Under the pieces are notes generated by a model, which searched no databases, had not been told where the DNA came from, and saw only the letters and a list, made by a program, of their open reading frames with translations. From Microglena sp. YARC (Eukaryota > Chlorophyta > Chlorophyceae > Chlamydomonadales > Chlamydomonadaceae), in contig CM039464.1 of assembly GCA_022414725.1 (NCBI GenBank), positions 22,897,480 to 22,961,479 of the forward strand: a stretch of DNA of 64,000 bases. Direction: 5' to 3'. Positions 1 through 9,277 of this stretch are shown in pieces (positions within the stretch are counted from its first letter, which is position 1; each line of letters begins with the position of its first letter). A program made the position numbers and the translations under genes.

Positions 1-1084
1 AGCGGTAGGATGCCTAATAGCCCACGCCTGTCTACGTGACCGTGGTGGGCGAGTTGGATCGTTGCTTAGATCAGTAGTGACGTGAACCACAGCGTGGTGT
101 TACAAGCGCTCACCGAGTGTTTGACCCGCTCCGCTACATTGGGGTAGGGGCAGGGCGGGGGATTCGTGACCGTGCATTCTATGTACACAGCGAGTCAGAG
201 GGTCCTCTGCAGCGAGTAACCGCCCCCAGGTCGGTGTCGGTGTAAAATAAAATGTAACAGTGTTCTGGCCGGAGGCCTCCGCGGAGGTCAACTTGGGTAT
301 CCAAACCCGAACCCTCCGTTTTGAATGACACCAGCCGACAGCTGACAGCTGGCACCCTCTCCACCGACGCCGCTCCACCGACACCAACGGACTTTCGCAA
401 CAGCCCACCGACTGCCTGCGCTGAAACCGCTACCTCAGTCCACCTGCAACCTGTGGCGTCGCAGCATCTATCCAATTCATCAGAATCACATCGCACTTTC
501 GTGTTCGCATCTGCTTCTGACCCAGGTTGCTTCCCTGTGGCGCATTACTACTAAGCTTCTTCCGCGCGCTTCCACCGTAATCCTTTTGCGGCTCCTGCTG
601 GTTCAGGATAGCCTTGCAAGCGGTCATTTCATCAGCCAAGGCATATAAGCAGCGAAACTGAATACAGGCGTGCCGTATGCAAACAAGGTGTGTGGGAGGG
701 GTTTGAGGTTGGTTGAGGTTACATGGACTACGACAGTTTCTGATTTCAGGGTCTCGCGAGCCAGCATGGAGTAACTCCCCACTGCTCAAAAACAGAGTTT
801 GGGATAGTTTCGTTCGATGCGCAGCAATTCCTCATCGCGCGTGGGACTTGGGTGGGACACTGCTACTGCCACCCACCATTCGACCATCACCGGCGAAGTT
901 CGAGTAAGCGCCACCAATCCGAGCTAGCCGCCGTAACCTTCAGGCTATTGGATACCAGTCGCCGAAAAAGCAGTAGCATCAGCATCAGCACAATTCATAA
1001 CCTCCTCGCACCACCAGTCAGCATGCTCTCGAAGCACGGGTAGTCCTACGTTGCCGCACGCCTTCCGTTGGAGGCCAAGTATCA
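1..1084. other. No recognisable gene or repeat
   Basis: I see no convincing coding region, RNA gene or repeat here. The longest open frames (about 100-120 codons on either strand) overlap each other in several frames and have no recognisable motif, so they are left out. Confidence 0.5.
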
Positions 1085-1440
1085 CCGGAAACAATACCCA
1101 GCAGCTCACTAATCCAATACGAACCCCTCTTACATACATACCTGTACTTTAGCATATCATCCCATGCTACGCACATGGAAACAAGCATCTAGCCGCTTGA
1201 AAATATGCATGACTGCACTCCAGTGGCCAGTCCTCCGTTCGATGCCACACACATGGGATAGAAGCCTGGGGAAACGATACCCAGCAGTGCACCAACCCGA
1301 TATGAACCCATCTAACATACGAACCTGTGGGATAGCTTTCCCCAGACGTGAACAATACCCAGCAGCTCAATAACACCCTAAGAATGTAGACCTGTATGAT
1401 GGCTCCCCCACTCATGTCATACACATGGGTACAAGTCATA
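1085..1440. repeat. Degenerate direct repeats with ACCCAGCAG core
   Basis: A motif reading roughly AACAATACCCAGCAGCTCA, followed about 30 bases later by ACATAC..ACCTGTA, recurs near 1091, 1270 and 1350. CACATGG-type words recur between copies. The copies are too diverged to fix a period by eye. No coding potential is evident. Confidence 0.45.
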
Positions 1441-1454
1441 GCTTGTAGTATACG

Positions 1455-1790
1455 TCTTTTCTTTTCAGCTACGAGAGAAGCTTCTTAGCAGCTCACCAAG
1501 CCAGGCGCTGGGCCAAGCCCCAAGCTGTCAGCAGTACTGGAAAGCTAGTTGTGTCAGCTTCAAGGTGCACTAGGTTGCATCAGGTTTGGCTGACTAGCCA
1601 GTTAGGGGAGCTGCCTAGAAGCTGGACATAAAAGCTATGAAAAGACATGAAAGCTAGACACGACACGCATAAGTCCCACACATGCCAGCACCACATTTCC
1701 AGTACCGATGAAATCTCAGGGCTTAGCCCAGTGGCTGGCTCAGAGAGCTGCCTAGAAGCTGCTGTTCGTAGTTGAAAAGAAAAGCTATGG
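1455..1790. mobile_element. Fold-back (MITE-like) element, copy 1
   Basis: The left part begins TCTTTTCTTTTCAGCTACGA and the right part ends TAGTTGAAAAGAAAAGCTA, which are inverted copies. The match continues inward for roughly 90 bases (for example CAGTACTGGAAAGC on the left against its complement near 1695-1710). The interior around 1560-1640 holds further pieces of the same family. There is no ORF. The structure is that of a non-autonomous fold-back or MITE-type DNA transposon; the superfamily cannot be assigned because no clear target duplication was found for this copy. Confidence 0.55.
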
Positions 1791-1844
1791 GGAAAGCACA
1801 AGCCACTCACATGAGGACACTCACCAATGATACAGCACATGCAA

Positions 1845-2040
1845 CTATCCCTTTTTTGGGAAATGCATAGCAGTTTCTAGGCAGCCCTTTTCACCCACCC
1901 GTAAGCCAAACCTGAGGCTAGCTAGTGTGTCTGAAAGCTGGCATGACAGGCTTTCCAATGCAGCTGTAATCTTTGGGCTCGGCTCAGTCGCTAGATAATG
2001 GAGCCGGGTGGAAGCTGCTCCATTTAGACCAAAAAGGAAC
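1845..2040. repeat. Diverged relative of the fold-back family
   Basis: Words such as TTTCTAGGCAGC, AAGCCAAACCTGA, GGCTCAGTCGCTAG and GGAAGCTGCTC occur in the same order as in the fold-back elements at 1455-1790 and 3626-3823, but the terminal repeats are eroded. Probably an old or partial copy. Confidence 0.35.
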
Positions 2041-2095
2041 AATGAGCAGTCTCACGCATGAGGGCACTCACAAAATGTTTAGGAACGGGCAACAT

Positions 2096-2240
2096 AGCAT
2101 CATATGATATCATGTCATCATATGATAGCATATGATGCCGGCAGTCTGACTAGGCTAAAGGTACCATTTATATACAATATCATATGACGCAATTTGTATG
2201 ATATCATATGATATCATACTGAAATTTGGTAAACATCATA
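2096..2240. repeat. AT-rich cluster of palindromic ATCATATGAT
   Basis: The self-complementary decamer ATCATATGAT and close variants (ATGATATCAT, GATATCATATGATATCAT) occur repeatedly in about 145 bp. The segment could extrude cruciforms or be the core of an AT-rich repeat. No coding function is visible. Confidence 0.6.
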
Positions 2241-2262
2241 TGATATGCTAATCCCTACTAAT

Positions 2263-2490
2263 GTTACAGCACCCGCATGTCCCTTCAAAGCTTTAGTCAC
2301 CTTCATTCGTTGGCTCAATCCCTACACACAGGAACACATCCCAACACCACATCAGCGGGACAGCACCAGCATGTCCCTTCAAAGCTTTAGTCACCTTCAT
2401 TCGTTAGCTCAATCCCTACACACAGGAACACATCCCAACACCACATCAGCAGGACAGCACCGGCATGTTGCTTCAAATCTTTAGCCACCT
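2263..2490 (+). repeat. 94-bp tandem repeat, about 2.4 copies
   Basis: The unit begins ACAGCACC(C/A)GCATGTCCCT and ends ACCACATCAGC(G/A)GG. Two copies are nearly identical and a third is partial. A separate, more diverged copy lies at about 2862-2965, so the unit is also dispersed locally. Confidence 0.8.
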
Positions 2491-3612
2491 CCATTTTAAA
2501 CTATGTTAAAAGTTAAAAAAAGGGCCAAGTAATACTTAATATTAGCTTTAGCTATTATATGGGCTTTGCACCCGCTCCGCTTCTTTAATTCAACATTTAC
2601 CAGCAAGAGTCTGTGTTTCATTTTTCGACGACGCGTCGCCATTCCGTCGCCATTCCGTAGAATGCTACACCCCCCGGACCCCCCGATATCGGGACGCGCT
2701 GCCCCCCGACACCCCAGGCTCCGCGCTTCGCGCTCCGCCATGCGATGGCTATGCAACTATCCTGAAATCAGGGTTGAGTAGCCCAAGTAGTTACTCAACC
2801 TGGACTACAGAAATCTGAAATAAAAAACACTGGCAAGAGTCCAACGTCCAGTCATTTAAACCAACACCACTTCAGCCGGACAGCTCCGGCATGTCGCTTC
2901 GAAGCCTTAGTCACCTCCATTCGGTGGCTCAATCCCCACACTTGAGAACACTCATCAGTACAACAGCACTCAACCAGCTGCAAGTTTTTTTTACCGCTAC
3001 CAGTACCAATCGCTACCTGGGACCCCCTTTTCGCCAAACCTTCCGCTACCATGGAATTTGAATCTCGCCCCCGCCCCCCGAACCCCCTGGGCCGGCCCTT
3101 TTGACCGCCTACCCAAATCGCTACCAGGAGCCCAACCTTGAAAGACACCAAATCCCTGATCACTACCAGAAGACCCCCTTTCTGAAATGAAAAAGAGCTC
3201 TGTCTAGCAGCCTTCCTAACCAATAACAATGATGGAATGATGCCTGGCAATAACGTTGTTTTTAGAACATGGTCTAGCAGCCTTTGGGGTGCTCACTGTC
3301 AGTGGCAGTAATCTTTTTTTCAAATCTGAAAGTGTTTTTTCCTAGCTTCCTAGCTTCCAGGGACAGCGTCTGAGTGCTTTCTATAGCTTTTTAGGGCCAT
3401 TTAGGGGTGGAAAAAACGTTGTTTCGACCTTTTGTATAGCAATAATTTTGCTGAAACGAGGTCGAAACTAGTGATTGCTACATAAAGCGGGGGAAAATCC
3501 CTGGTCAGTGGGCAAAGTAAAGATGGGTAGTGCCTTCAGAGCTGTGAGAGATGCCTTGGCCCCTAGCTCCCCCACCAGAGTGGAAATGCCTGTTGATCGC
3601 ACTCCTGAGTGC
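2491..3612. other. Gene-free stretch with a nested hairpin
   Basis: No gene is supported. A diverged copy of the 94-bp repeat lies at about 2862-2965. A nested inverted repeat lies at 3421-3468: outer arms GTTTCGACCT and AGGTCGAAAC (10 bp, perfect) enclose inner arms AGCAA and TTGCT. The homopolymer-rich stretch 2980-3200 has an open minus-strand frame without recognisable motifs. Confidence 0.45.
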
Positions 3613-3625
3613 AGAGTGGCACATA

Positions 3626-3823
3626 GCTTTTCTTTTCAGCTACTTACAGCAACTTCTAGGCAGCTCCCCTGGCTCACTACCCAGCCAAACCTATAGCAGC
3701 GTAGTGCACCTGGAAGCTGACAGAGTCATCTTTCTAATACTGTTGAAATCATGGCGCTTAGCACAGTGGCTGGCTCAGGGAGCAGCCTAGGAGCTGCTGC
3801 TCGTAGCTGAACAGAAAAGCTAT
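3626..3823. mobile_element. Fold-back (MITE-like) element, copy 2
   Basis: The left end GCTTTTCTTTTCAGCTAC is an inverted copy of the right end, whose complement reads GCTTTTCTGTTCAGCTAC, and similarity continues inward for about 60 bases. The direct repeat AGAGTGGCACATA occurs on both sides (3613-3625 and 3824-3836) and may be a target duplication, although 13 bp is long for known DNA transposons. A 37-bp duplication of the right end follows immediately. The interior matches the complement of copy 1 (AGTGCACCTGGAAGCTGACA against the 1545-1580 region). No ORF. Confidence 0.55.
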
Positions 3824-3958
3824 AGAGTGGCACATAAATGTAGCTGAATAGAAAAGCTATAGAGTGGCACATAATGTTTCGTAATGTTCAAAGTCTCCCC
3901 TTGCCTCCATCAAGCCGTGGCCACATCTGGAGTCCAGTAGGGCACCCGTAAAAAATGT

Positions 3959-3960
<2 letters not shown>

Positions 3961-4005
<45 letters not shown>
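3961..4005 (+). repeat. (ATC)n microsatellite
   Basis: About 15 perfect TCA/ATC triplets. On the minus strand this reads as poly-Asp in one frame, but nothing around it supports coding. Confidence 0.9.
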
Positions 4006-4049
4006 GGGTGCTGAATGCAATCAATCACATGGGTGCCTGATGTAGGACA

Positions 4050-4570
4050 TATGTACAACCAGGCATGCATACAAACAAACAACAACAACAACACACAACA
4101 ACAAACAGGCCTGCATACAAACAAACATTCCATCATAAGGCATGCATGCAAATAAACAACACACAACAACAAGCAGGCCTGCATACAAACAAACATTCCA
4201 TCCTAGGGGATGCATATAAATAAACAACACACGACAACAAGCAGGCCTGCATACAAACAAACAGTCCATCATAGGGCATGCATGCAAATAAACAACACCC
4301 AATAACAAACATGCATGTATAGAAAACAGCAAGAAAAGCAACAAACAAACAGCATGCATACAAACAAACAGTCCATCACATGACATGCATACAAATTAAC
4401 AACACACAACAACTAACAGGCATGCATACAAACAACAAGAAAAGCAACAAACAAACAGCGTGCATACAGACAAACAACAACTATTAACAACAAACAGGCA
4501 TGCGTACAAACAAATAGCCTGCATATGACCAAACAGTCCATTGTATTGCATGCATATAAATAAACAACAC
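4050..4570 (+). repeat. 68-bp minisatellite
   Basis: Units starting CAGGCCTGCATACAAACAAA repeat at 4106, 4174 and 4242, an exact spacing of 68 bp. Further diverged and partial copies continue to about 4570. The unit is rich in ACAAACAA and CATGCATG. Cys-rich minus-strand frames across it are products of the repeat rather than a gene. Confidence 0.8.
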
Positions 4571-4806
4571 ACAAAAACAAACAAAAACAAACTTACCCTT
4601 CTCCTCACCCCACACGCCCTTTTCCTTACCTTTATCTGTACCCCCCTCACCCTTACCTCAATCCTTTCAGAGCCTAGCAAGAGCACTTATGAGGAAAGCT
4701 GTCGCCTTCCTGATCCTAGTTTGCAGTTCGGTGTTCGCAACAGGTAAATGTTGGACAAGAGTGCATAGAATAAGAGCAGTCTGATTCCAGCATACTATTG
4801 TGTATG

Positions 4807-4911
4807 AACTTGAACTTGGTTACATAGCTTCAGCCAGCAATTTGGCTGCTCGCCGTCTTTGGCAGTACAACAAATATTAACAGGCAAATGTAAACGCAAA
4901 CAAATAATTCC
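4807..4911 (+). repeat. Dispersed SINE-like motif, copy 1
   Basis: Reads GAACTTGGTTACATAGCTTC, then AGCCAGCAATTTGGCTGCTC and CGCCGTCTTTGGCAGTA, and ends with CAGGCAAATGTAAACGCAAA. The same string of words recurs at 45530-45625 and, shortened, at 7327, 34985 and 46668 (reverse). A small stem CAGCC/GGCTG is conserved. The earlier words also occur in the LINE leader. Confidence 0.6.
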
Positions 4912-5221
4912 AGCGTACTAGTAAGTGTAGCGCTATGTGTGGCCTACGTGAAAGCTGTCAGCACCTGGCCCGGCTGATATCGGGAGGCAGTTAAAAGCAG
5001 TGTCCTAGGTCAAGCATCATAAAGTCCGAGGCACATCACAAGCAAGGCGGAAAAATTGTGTTGCACAACAGGAGAGGCCAAAGTGAGAGTATGTGACTTC
5101 AATAGGGCCAGGATTACAGGCAAACAGACAGAAGGGTAACCCTTGGACTCCTGCCCCCAGGAGGGGGGCTCTGCCCCAAACAGTAGTAGACTCATGTGGG
5201 AACATGGAGAACACCCTCTAT
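4912..5221. other. No feature seen
   Basis: I see no repeat, gene or RNA signature in this stretch. Short overlapping frames on both strands have no recognisable motif. Confidence 0.4.
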
Positions 5222-5416
5222 TATCACAACCCCTTTTTTCACAACCCTATATTTCACATACCTCTTTATTTCACAACCCTATATTTCGACAAACCTCTTT
5301 ATTTTCACAACCCTGTATTTCGACAAACCTCTTTATTTTCACAACCCTATATTTTCACAAACCTCTTTATTTTCACAACCCTATATTTTCACAAACCTCT
5401 TTATTTTCACAAACCT
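5222..5416 (+). repeat. 34-bp minisatellite
   Basis: Alternating CTTTATTTTCACAACCCTAT and ATTTTCACAAACCT (earlier ATTTCGACAAACCT) give a 34-bp period, about five units. All three plus-strand frames stay open across it, which reflects the repeat composition. Confidence 0.8.
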
Positions 5417-5524
5417 CAGTGATGAACGTTGAATAACTAAATTGTGATCCAGCCGCACAGTACAAATAAACAACTTAGTTCAGCACAAAAAAACTAGTAA
5501 GCCAGTAGCAACTGCCTTCACCAT

Positions 5525-5715
5525 ACTTCACAAACCAAACCGTACAAAACCAAACCAAATTGTACGAAACAAAAACAAAACAAAATAAAACAAACCGTAC
5601 AAAATAAAACAAAACTGTACATAACAAAAACAAACTGTGCAAAACAAACCAAGCCATACAAAACAGAACCGTACTTACCAAACAAAACAAAATTGTACTT
5701 ACCAAACCATACTAA
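5525..5715 (+). repeat. ACAAA-rich low-complexity tract
   Basis: Irregular repetition of AAACCGTACAAAAC and AACAAAAC words. The complementary strand reads as a hydrophobic Phe/Val/Cys-rich frame that has no independent support. Confidence 0.65.
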
Positions 5716-5943
5716 CCAAACCAAACACCCCCTTGTGCTCTGACATAGGTCTCCCTCTTGACAAAACAAAATTAAACTAATCAGACCATGAAAACCCAAA
5801 CTATACTGACCAAAACAAACACCCCTTGTGCTCTGACATAGTTTCCATCTTGCAGTCATGACTGTCGATGGCTTACAACCCCTTTCTTTTTGGCAGGTAA
5901 GTGCACAGTGCTGTTTGTTTCCAGTCACATGCTCTCCCCCCCC

Positions 5944-5945
<2 letters not shown>

Positions 5946-6009
<64 letters not shown>

Positions 6010-6078
6010 AATAGTTTGTAACGTACAAATATAATGTGGCCCCCCTTCCCCCCACCAACACACACACACACACACACA
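5946..6078 (+). repeat. (CT)n and (CA)n microsatellites
   Basis: A near-perfect CT run occupies 5946-6008 and a CA run occupies about 6058-6078. Confidence 0.9.
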
Positions 6079-6084
6079 AATACT

Positions 6085-6650
6085 ACACAGCTTCGGTCAA
6101 CAGCTGAGCCAATTGGTGGATCCAAAAGTCCTCCTTGGTGATTTGCTTGTCTAGCGCCTCCCTTCTCAACTTTCCCCTATCCCACCACTGCAAGTTTGGG
6201 GGGGTCTTCAGCACCCTTTTCTGCACCCCTACGTCACCCTACCCAACCAGAATGCACCCTTTTAAGCCTAATACAAGGGTCCCGTTGACCCCCCTTATAA
6301 TCGGTGTGTGGCTGGTTATCCAATCCTACCAGCAAGCCCACCCCATCAAACACTGCAAAGTTACGGGGTCTTCAGCACCCTTTTCTGCACCCCTACCGCA
6401 CCCTTCCCACCCAGAATGCACCCTTTCAAACCTCAAAACAGGGTGCCTAAGGCCCCCCAAATAGCAGTACCCCTACCCTACACACCATCCAGTACGCCCC
6501 TACCCCACCCACCACCAACGCCCTACCCTACCCACCCCACCACTGCCCTACCCCACCCACCACCCACTACACAGCTTCGGTAGGCAACTAAGCCAATTAG
6601 TGGATCCCAATGCCCTCCTAGGCAATGTGCCTCTCTACCTCATCCCCCAC
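6085..6650 (+). repeat. Duplicated block of about 490 bp
   Basis: ACACAGCTTCGGT...GAGCCAATTGGTGGATCC at 6085 is repeated, diverged, at 6571. Between them GGTCTTCAGCACCCTTTTCT...CAGAATGCACCC occurs twice (about 6205 and 6367). The block is C-rich and ends in CCCTACCCCACCCACC-like sequence. No gene is evident. Confidence 0.6.
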
Positions 6651-6846
6651 GAGTGAGCACAGCTGTGCCAAAGGTGACACCTGCTGCCAGGCCGATGATT
6701 ACGCCTCACCATATAGGTACAGGCCCTCAAACTATAGTGTCGTGCATTGTGGGAGCCAGTGCTCACCACTTTCTACATGCAGCTCATCAGTCAGGACTAC
6801 TGTGCGGTGCAGATTGATGCGGCTGGTTGCTGCAATGCAGACATCC

Positions 6847-7310
6847 AAGCGGTCTGGATTGATGTTGGTGAGGCTGGGTGGGAAGGGGTCTGGATTGATG
6901 TTGGTGAGACTGGGTTGGAAGTGGTTGGGACTGATTTTGATTGATGTTGACGAGGCTGGGTGGGAAAGGGTCTGATTGATTTTTTGGTAGGCTGGGGTGG
7001 GAAGGGGTCTGGATTGATGTTGGTGAGGCTGGGTGGGAAGGGGTCTGGATTGATGTTGATGAGGCTGGGTGGGAAGGGGTCTGGGTTGATGTTGGTGTGG
7101 CTGGGTGGGAAGGGGTCTGGTTGATGTTGGTGTGGCTGGTGGGAAGGGTCTGGATTGATGTTGATGAGGCTGGGTGGGAAGGGGTCTGGATTGATGTTGA
7201 TGAGGCTGGGTGGGGAGGGATCTGGGTTGATGTTGGTTAATGTTGGTGAGGCTGGGTGGGAAGGGGTCTGGATTGATGTTGATGAGGCTGGGTGGGAATG
7301 GTGTGGATGT
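6847..7310 (+). repeat. 36-bp minisatellite (12-codon period)
   Basis: The unit GGTGGGAAGGGGTCTGGATT plus GATGTTGATGAGGCTG recurs about 12 times. The period is a multiple of three, so a frame on each strand can stay open: plus VGEAGWEGVWID, minus INPDPFPPSLIN. Indels break both, and no flanking coding sequence was recognised. Confidence 0.75.
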
Positions 7311-7326
7311 GTGTGTATTGGGTGGT

Positions 7327-7390
7327 TCAACTTGGACTTGGTTGCATGGCTCCAGCCCTTAAGGCTGCGCACTGTCTTTGGCAGAAGTAT
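7327..7390 (+). repeat. Dispersed SINE-like motif, copy 2
   Basis: CTTGGACTTGGTTGCATGGC, TCCAGCCCTTAAGGCTGCGC and CTGTCTTTGGCAG match the family seen at 4807. It lies immediately after the 36-bp minisatellite. Confidence 0.5.
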
Positions 7391-7626
7391 CAACATTTGA
7401 AACTGTATTATCAATCATTTTGTTTCCTTTTCGTGTTAAAATTTTAAAACGACTAATGACAAAAACAGAGCCTGTGGGAGGTTGGGGGGCAATTCTGACT
7501 ACTTTAGCCGGACCCATAAGTTGTCATGCAGTGACTTTATGGAGATTCGATGCACACACAAAAACACATATAGTTTCACAAATCATTGTTAGCCACCTTA
7601 CATGGTATCCCTGCATTGAACACTAC
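7391..7626. other. No feature seen
   Basis: Spacer between the dispersed motif and the 61-bp minisatellite. No recognisable element. Confidence 0.4.
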
Positions 7627-8600
7627 ACCCTTAATGCTCACACTCTCACTCACCTTCACTACCCACCTATCTCTAGGCCCCCACAATACCCTGGATGCTC
7701 ACACTCTCGCTCACCTTCACTACCCACCTATCTCTAGGCCCCCACAATACCCTGGATGCTCACACTCTCACTCACCTTCACTACCCACCTATCTCTAGGC
7801 CCCCACAATACCCTTAATGCTCACACTCTCACTCACCTTCACTACCCACATATCTCTAGGCCCCCCCAATACCCTGGATGCTCACACTCTCACTCACCTT
7901 CACTACCCACCTATCTCTAGGCCCCCCAAATACCCTTAATGCTCACACTCTCACTCACCTTCACTACCCACCTATCTCTAGGCCCCCCCAATACCCTAGA
8001 ACCGAAACACTCACACTCACCTTCACTACCCACCACTCACCTTCACTACCCACCAATCTCTAGGCCTCCCCAATACCCTGGACCCAAAACACTCTGACTC
8101 ACCTTCACTACCCACCTATCTCTAGGCCCCCACAATACCCTGGACCCAAAACACTCTCACTCACCTTCACTACCCACCTATCTCTAGGCCCCCATAATAC
8201 CCTTAATGCTCACACTCTCACTCACCTTCACTACCCACCAATCTCTAGGCCCCCCCAATACCCTGGACCCAAAAACACTCTCACTCACCTTCACTACCCC
8301 ACCAAATCTCTAGGCCCCCCCAAATACCCTGACCAAAACACTCTGACTCACCTTCACTACCCACCTATCTCTTGCCCCCCCAATACCCTGACCCAAAAAC
8401 ACTCTACCACTCACCTTCACTACGCACCAATCTCTAAGGCCCCCCAATACCCTGACCCAAAAACACTCTGACTCACCTTCACTACCCACCAATCTCTAGG
8501 CCCCCCCAATACCCTGGACCCAAAACACTCTGACTCACCTTCACTACCCACCAATCTCTAGGCCTCCCCAATACCCTGGACCCAAAACCCTCACACTGAT
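7627..8600 (+). repeat. 61-bp minisatellite
   Basis: About 15 units containing CTCACTCACCTTCACTACCC, ACCTATCTCTAGGCCCCC and AATACCCT, then GGATG, TTAATG or GGACCCAAAA. Each unit carries a pyrimidine-rich stretch ending CTCTAG, which resembles a 3' splice site. The array ends directly before the exon-like units at 8608, so it may be amplified intron sequence of the same locus. Confidence 0.8.
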
Positions 8601-8607
8601 GCCCACA

Positions 8608-9154
8608 CTATGCAACCAATCTAACCACCATACTAACACTACCCACCCTTTCCTTACCCCCCAGGTCCTGAGCACAAAGTATTGTTTGCCAATACCTTGA
8701 ACAGCAGCCCTGTGGTTTCTGAGAACCCAAAACTAAAAAACAACCACACTAGCACTATGCAACCATTATAGCCACCATACTACCACTACCCACCCTTTCC
8801 TTACCCCCCAGGTCCTGAGCACAAAGTATTGTTTGCAAATACCTTGAACAGCAACACTGTGTTCTCTGAGAGCCCAAAACTAAAAAACAATCACACTAAC
8901 ACTATGCAACCATTCTAACCACCATACTAACACTACCCACCCTTTCCCTACCCCCCAGATCCTGAGCACAAAGTATTGTTTGCCACCTTGAATGGCAGCC
9001 CTGTCTTTTCTGATAACCCGAAACTAAAAAACTATCACACTAACACTACGCAATCATACTAACACTACCCACCCACCCACTAACACTAACCATACCATCA
9101 CACTAACACTAACCATACCATACTAACACTACCCACCCTTTCCCCATCCACCAG
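8608..9154 (+). repeat. 147-bp tandem units, each with one exon-like segment
   Basis: CTATGCAACC-type starts lie at 8608, 8755 and 8902 (147 bp apart) and, diverged, at 9046. Each of the first three units contains a pyrimidine tract ending CCCCCCAG and then an exon-like segment starting at 8665, 8812 and 8959. These translate as PEHKVLFANTLNSSPVVSEN or PEHKVLFATLNGSPVFSDN, followed by NPKLKN. Conservation is clearly stronger in this frame than in the spacer. The segments have no obvious 5' splice site, and the frame reaches a stop within about 35 codons, so they may be dead copies. I do not recognise the protein. Confidence 0.55.
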
Positions 9155-9277
9155 ATCCTGAGCACAAAGTACTGTTTGCCACCTTGAATGGCAGCCCCGC
9201 GTCGCTCGACGTGAAGCAGGATGACCTTGGGTTCAAGATGAACCCTGCCACCCCTATGGGCAGTGTTCCTGATGCTG
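9155..9277 (+). CDS. Putative 123-nt symmetric exon of an unknown gene (partial)
   Basis: The segment follows CCATCCACCAG (acceptor-like) and is followed by GTGAGACAC (donor-like) at 9278. It is 123 nt long, opens with two bases of a split codon and closes with one, so it is a phase 1-1 exon that could be duplicated without shifting the frame. The translation begins PEHKVLFATLNGSPASLDV, continues with QDDLGFKMNPATPMGSV and ends near PDAG. The first half matches the three upstream exon-like segments. The second half plus the start of the downstream intron is the sequence amplified in the satellite at 9278-20617. The protein family is unknown and no start or stop of the gene was found. Exon status is inferred from splice-like borders and conservation only. 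Confidence 0.5.

Noticed and set aside
3888..4686. Cys-rich minus-strand proteins across the 68-bp repeats
   Set aside because: All three frames stay open because the unit lacks stop words. The sequence is explained by the minisatellite.
5518..6125. Arg-Glu repeat proteins on the minus strand
   Set aside because: Translation of the (CT)n microsatellite.
7627..8600. CRISPR array (regular 61-bp repeats), also 34-bp repeats at 5222
   Set aside because: Units are contiguous tandem copies without unique spacers or cas genes, in clearly eukaryotic DNA.
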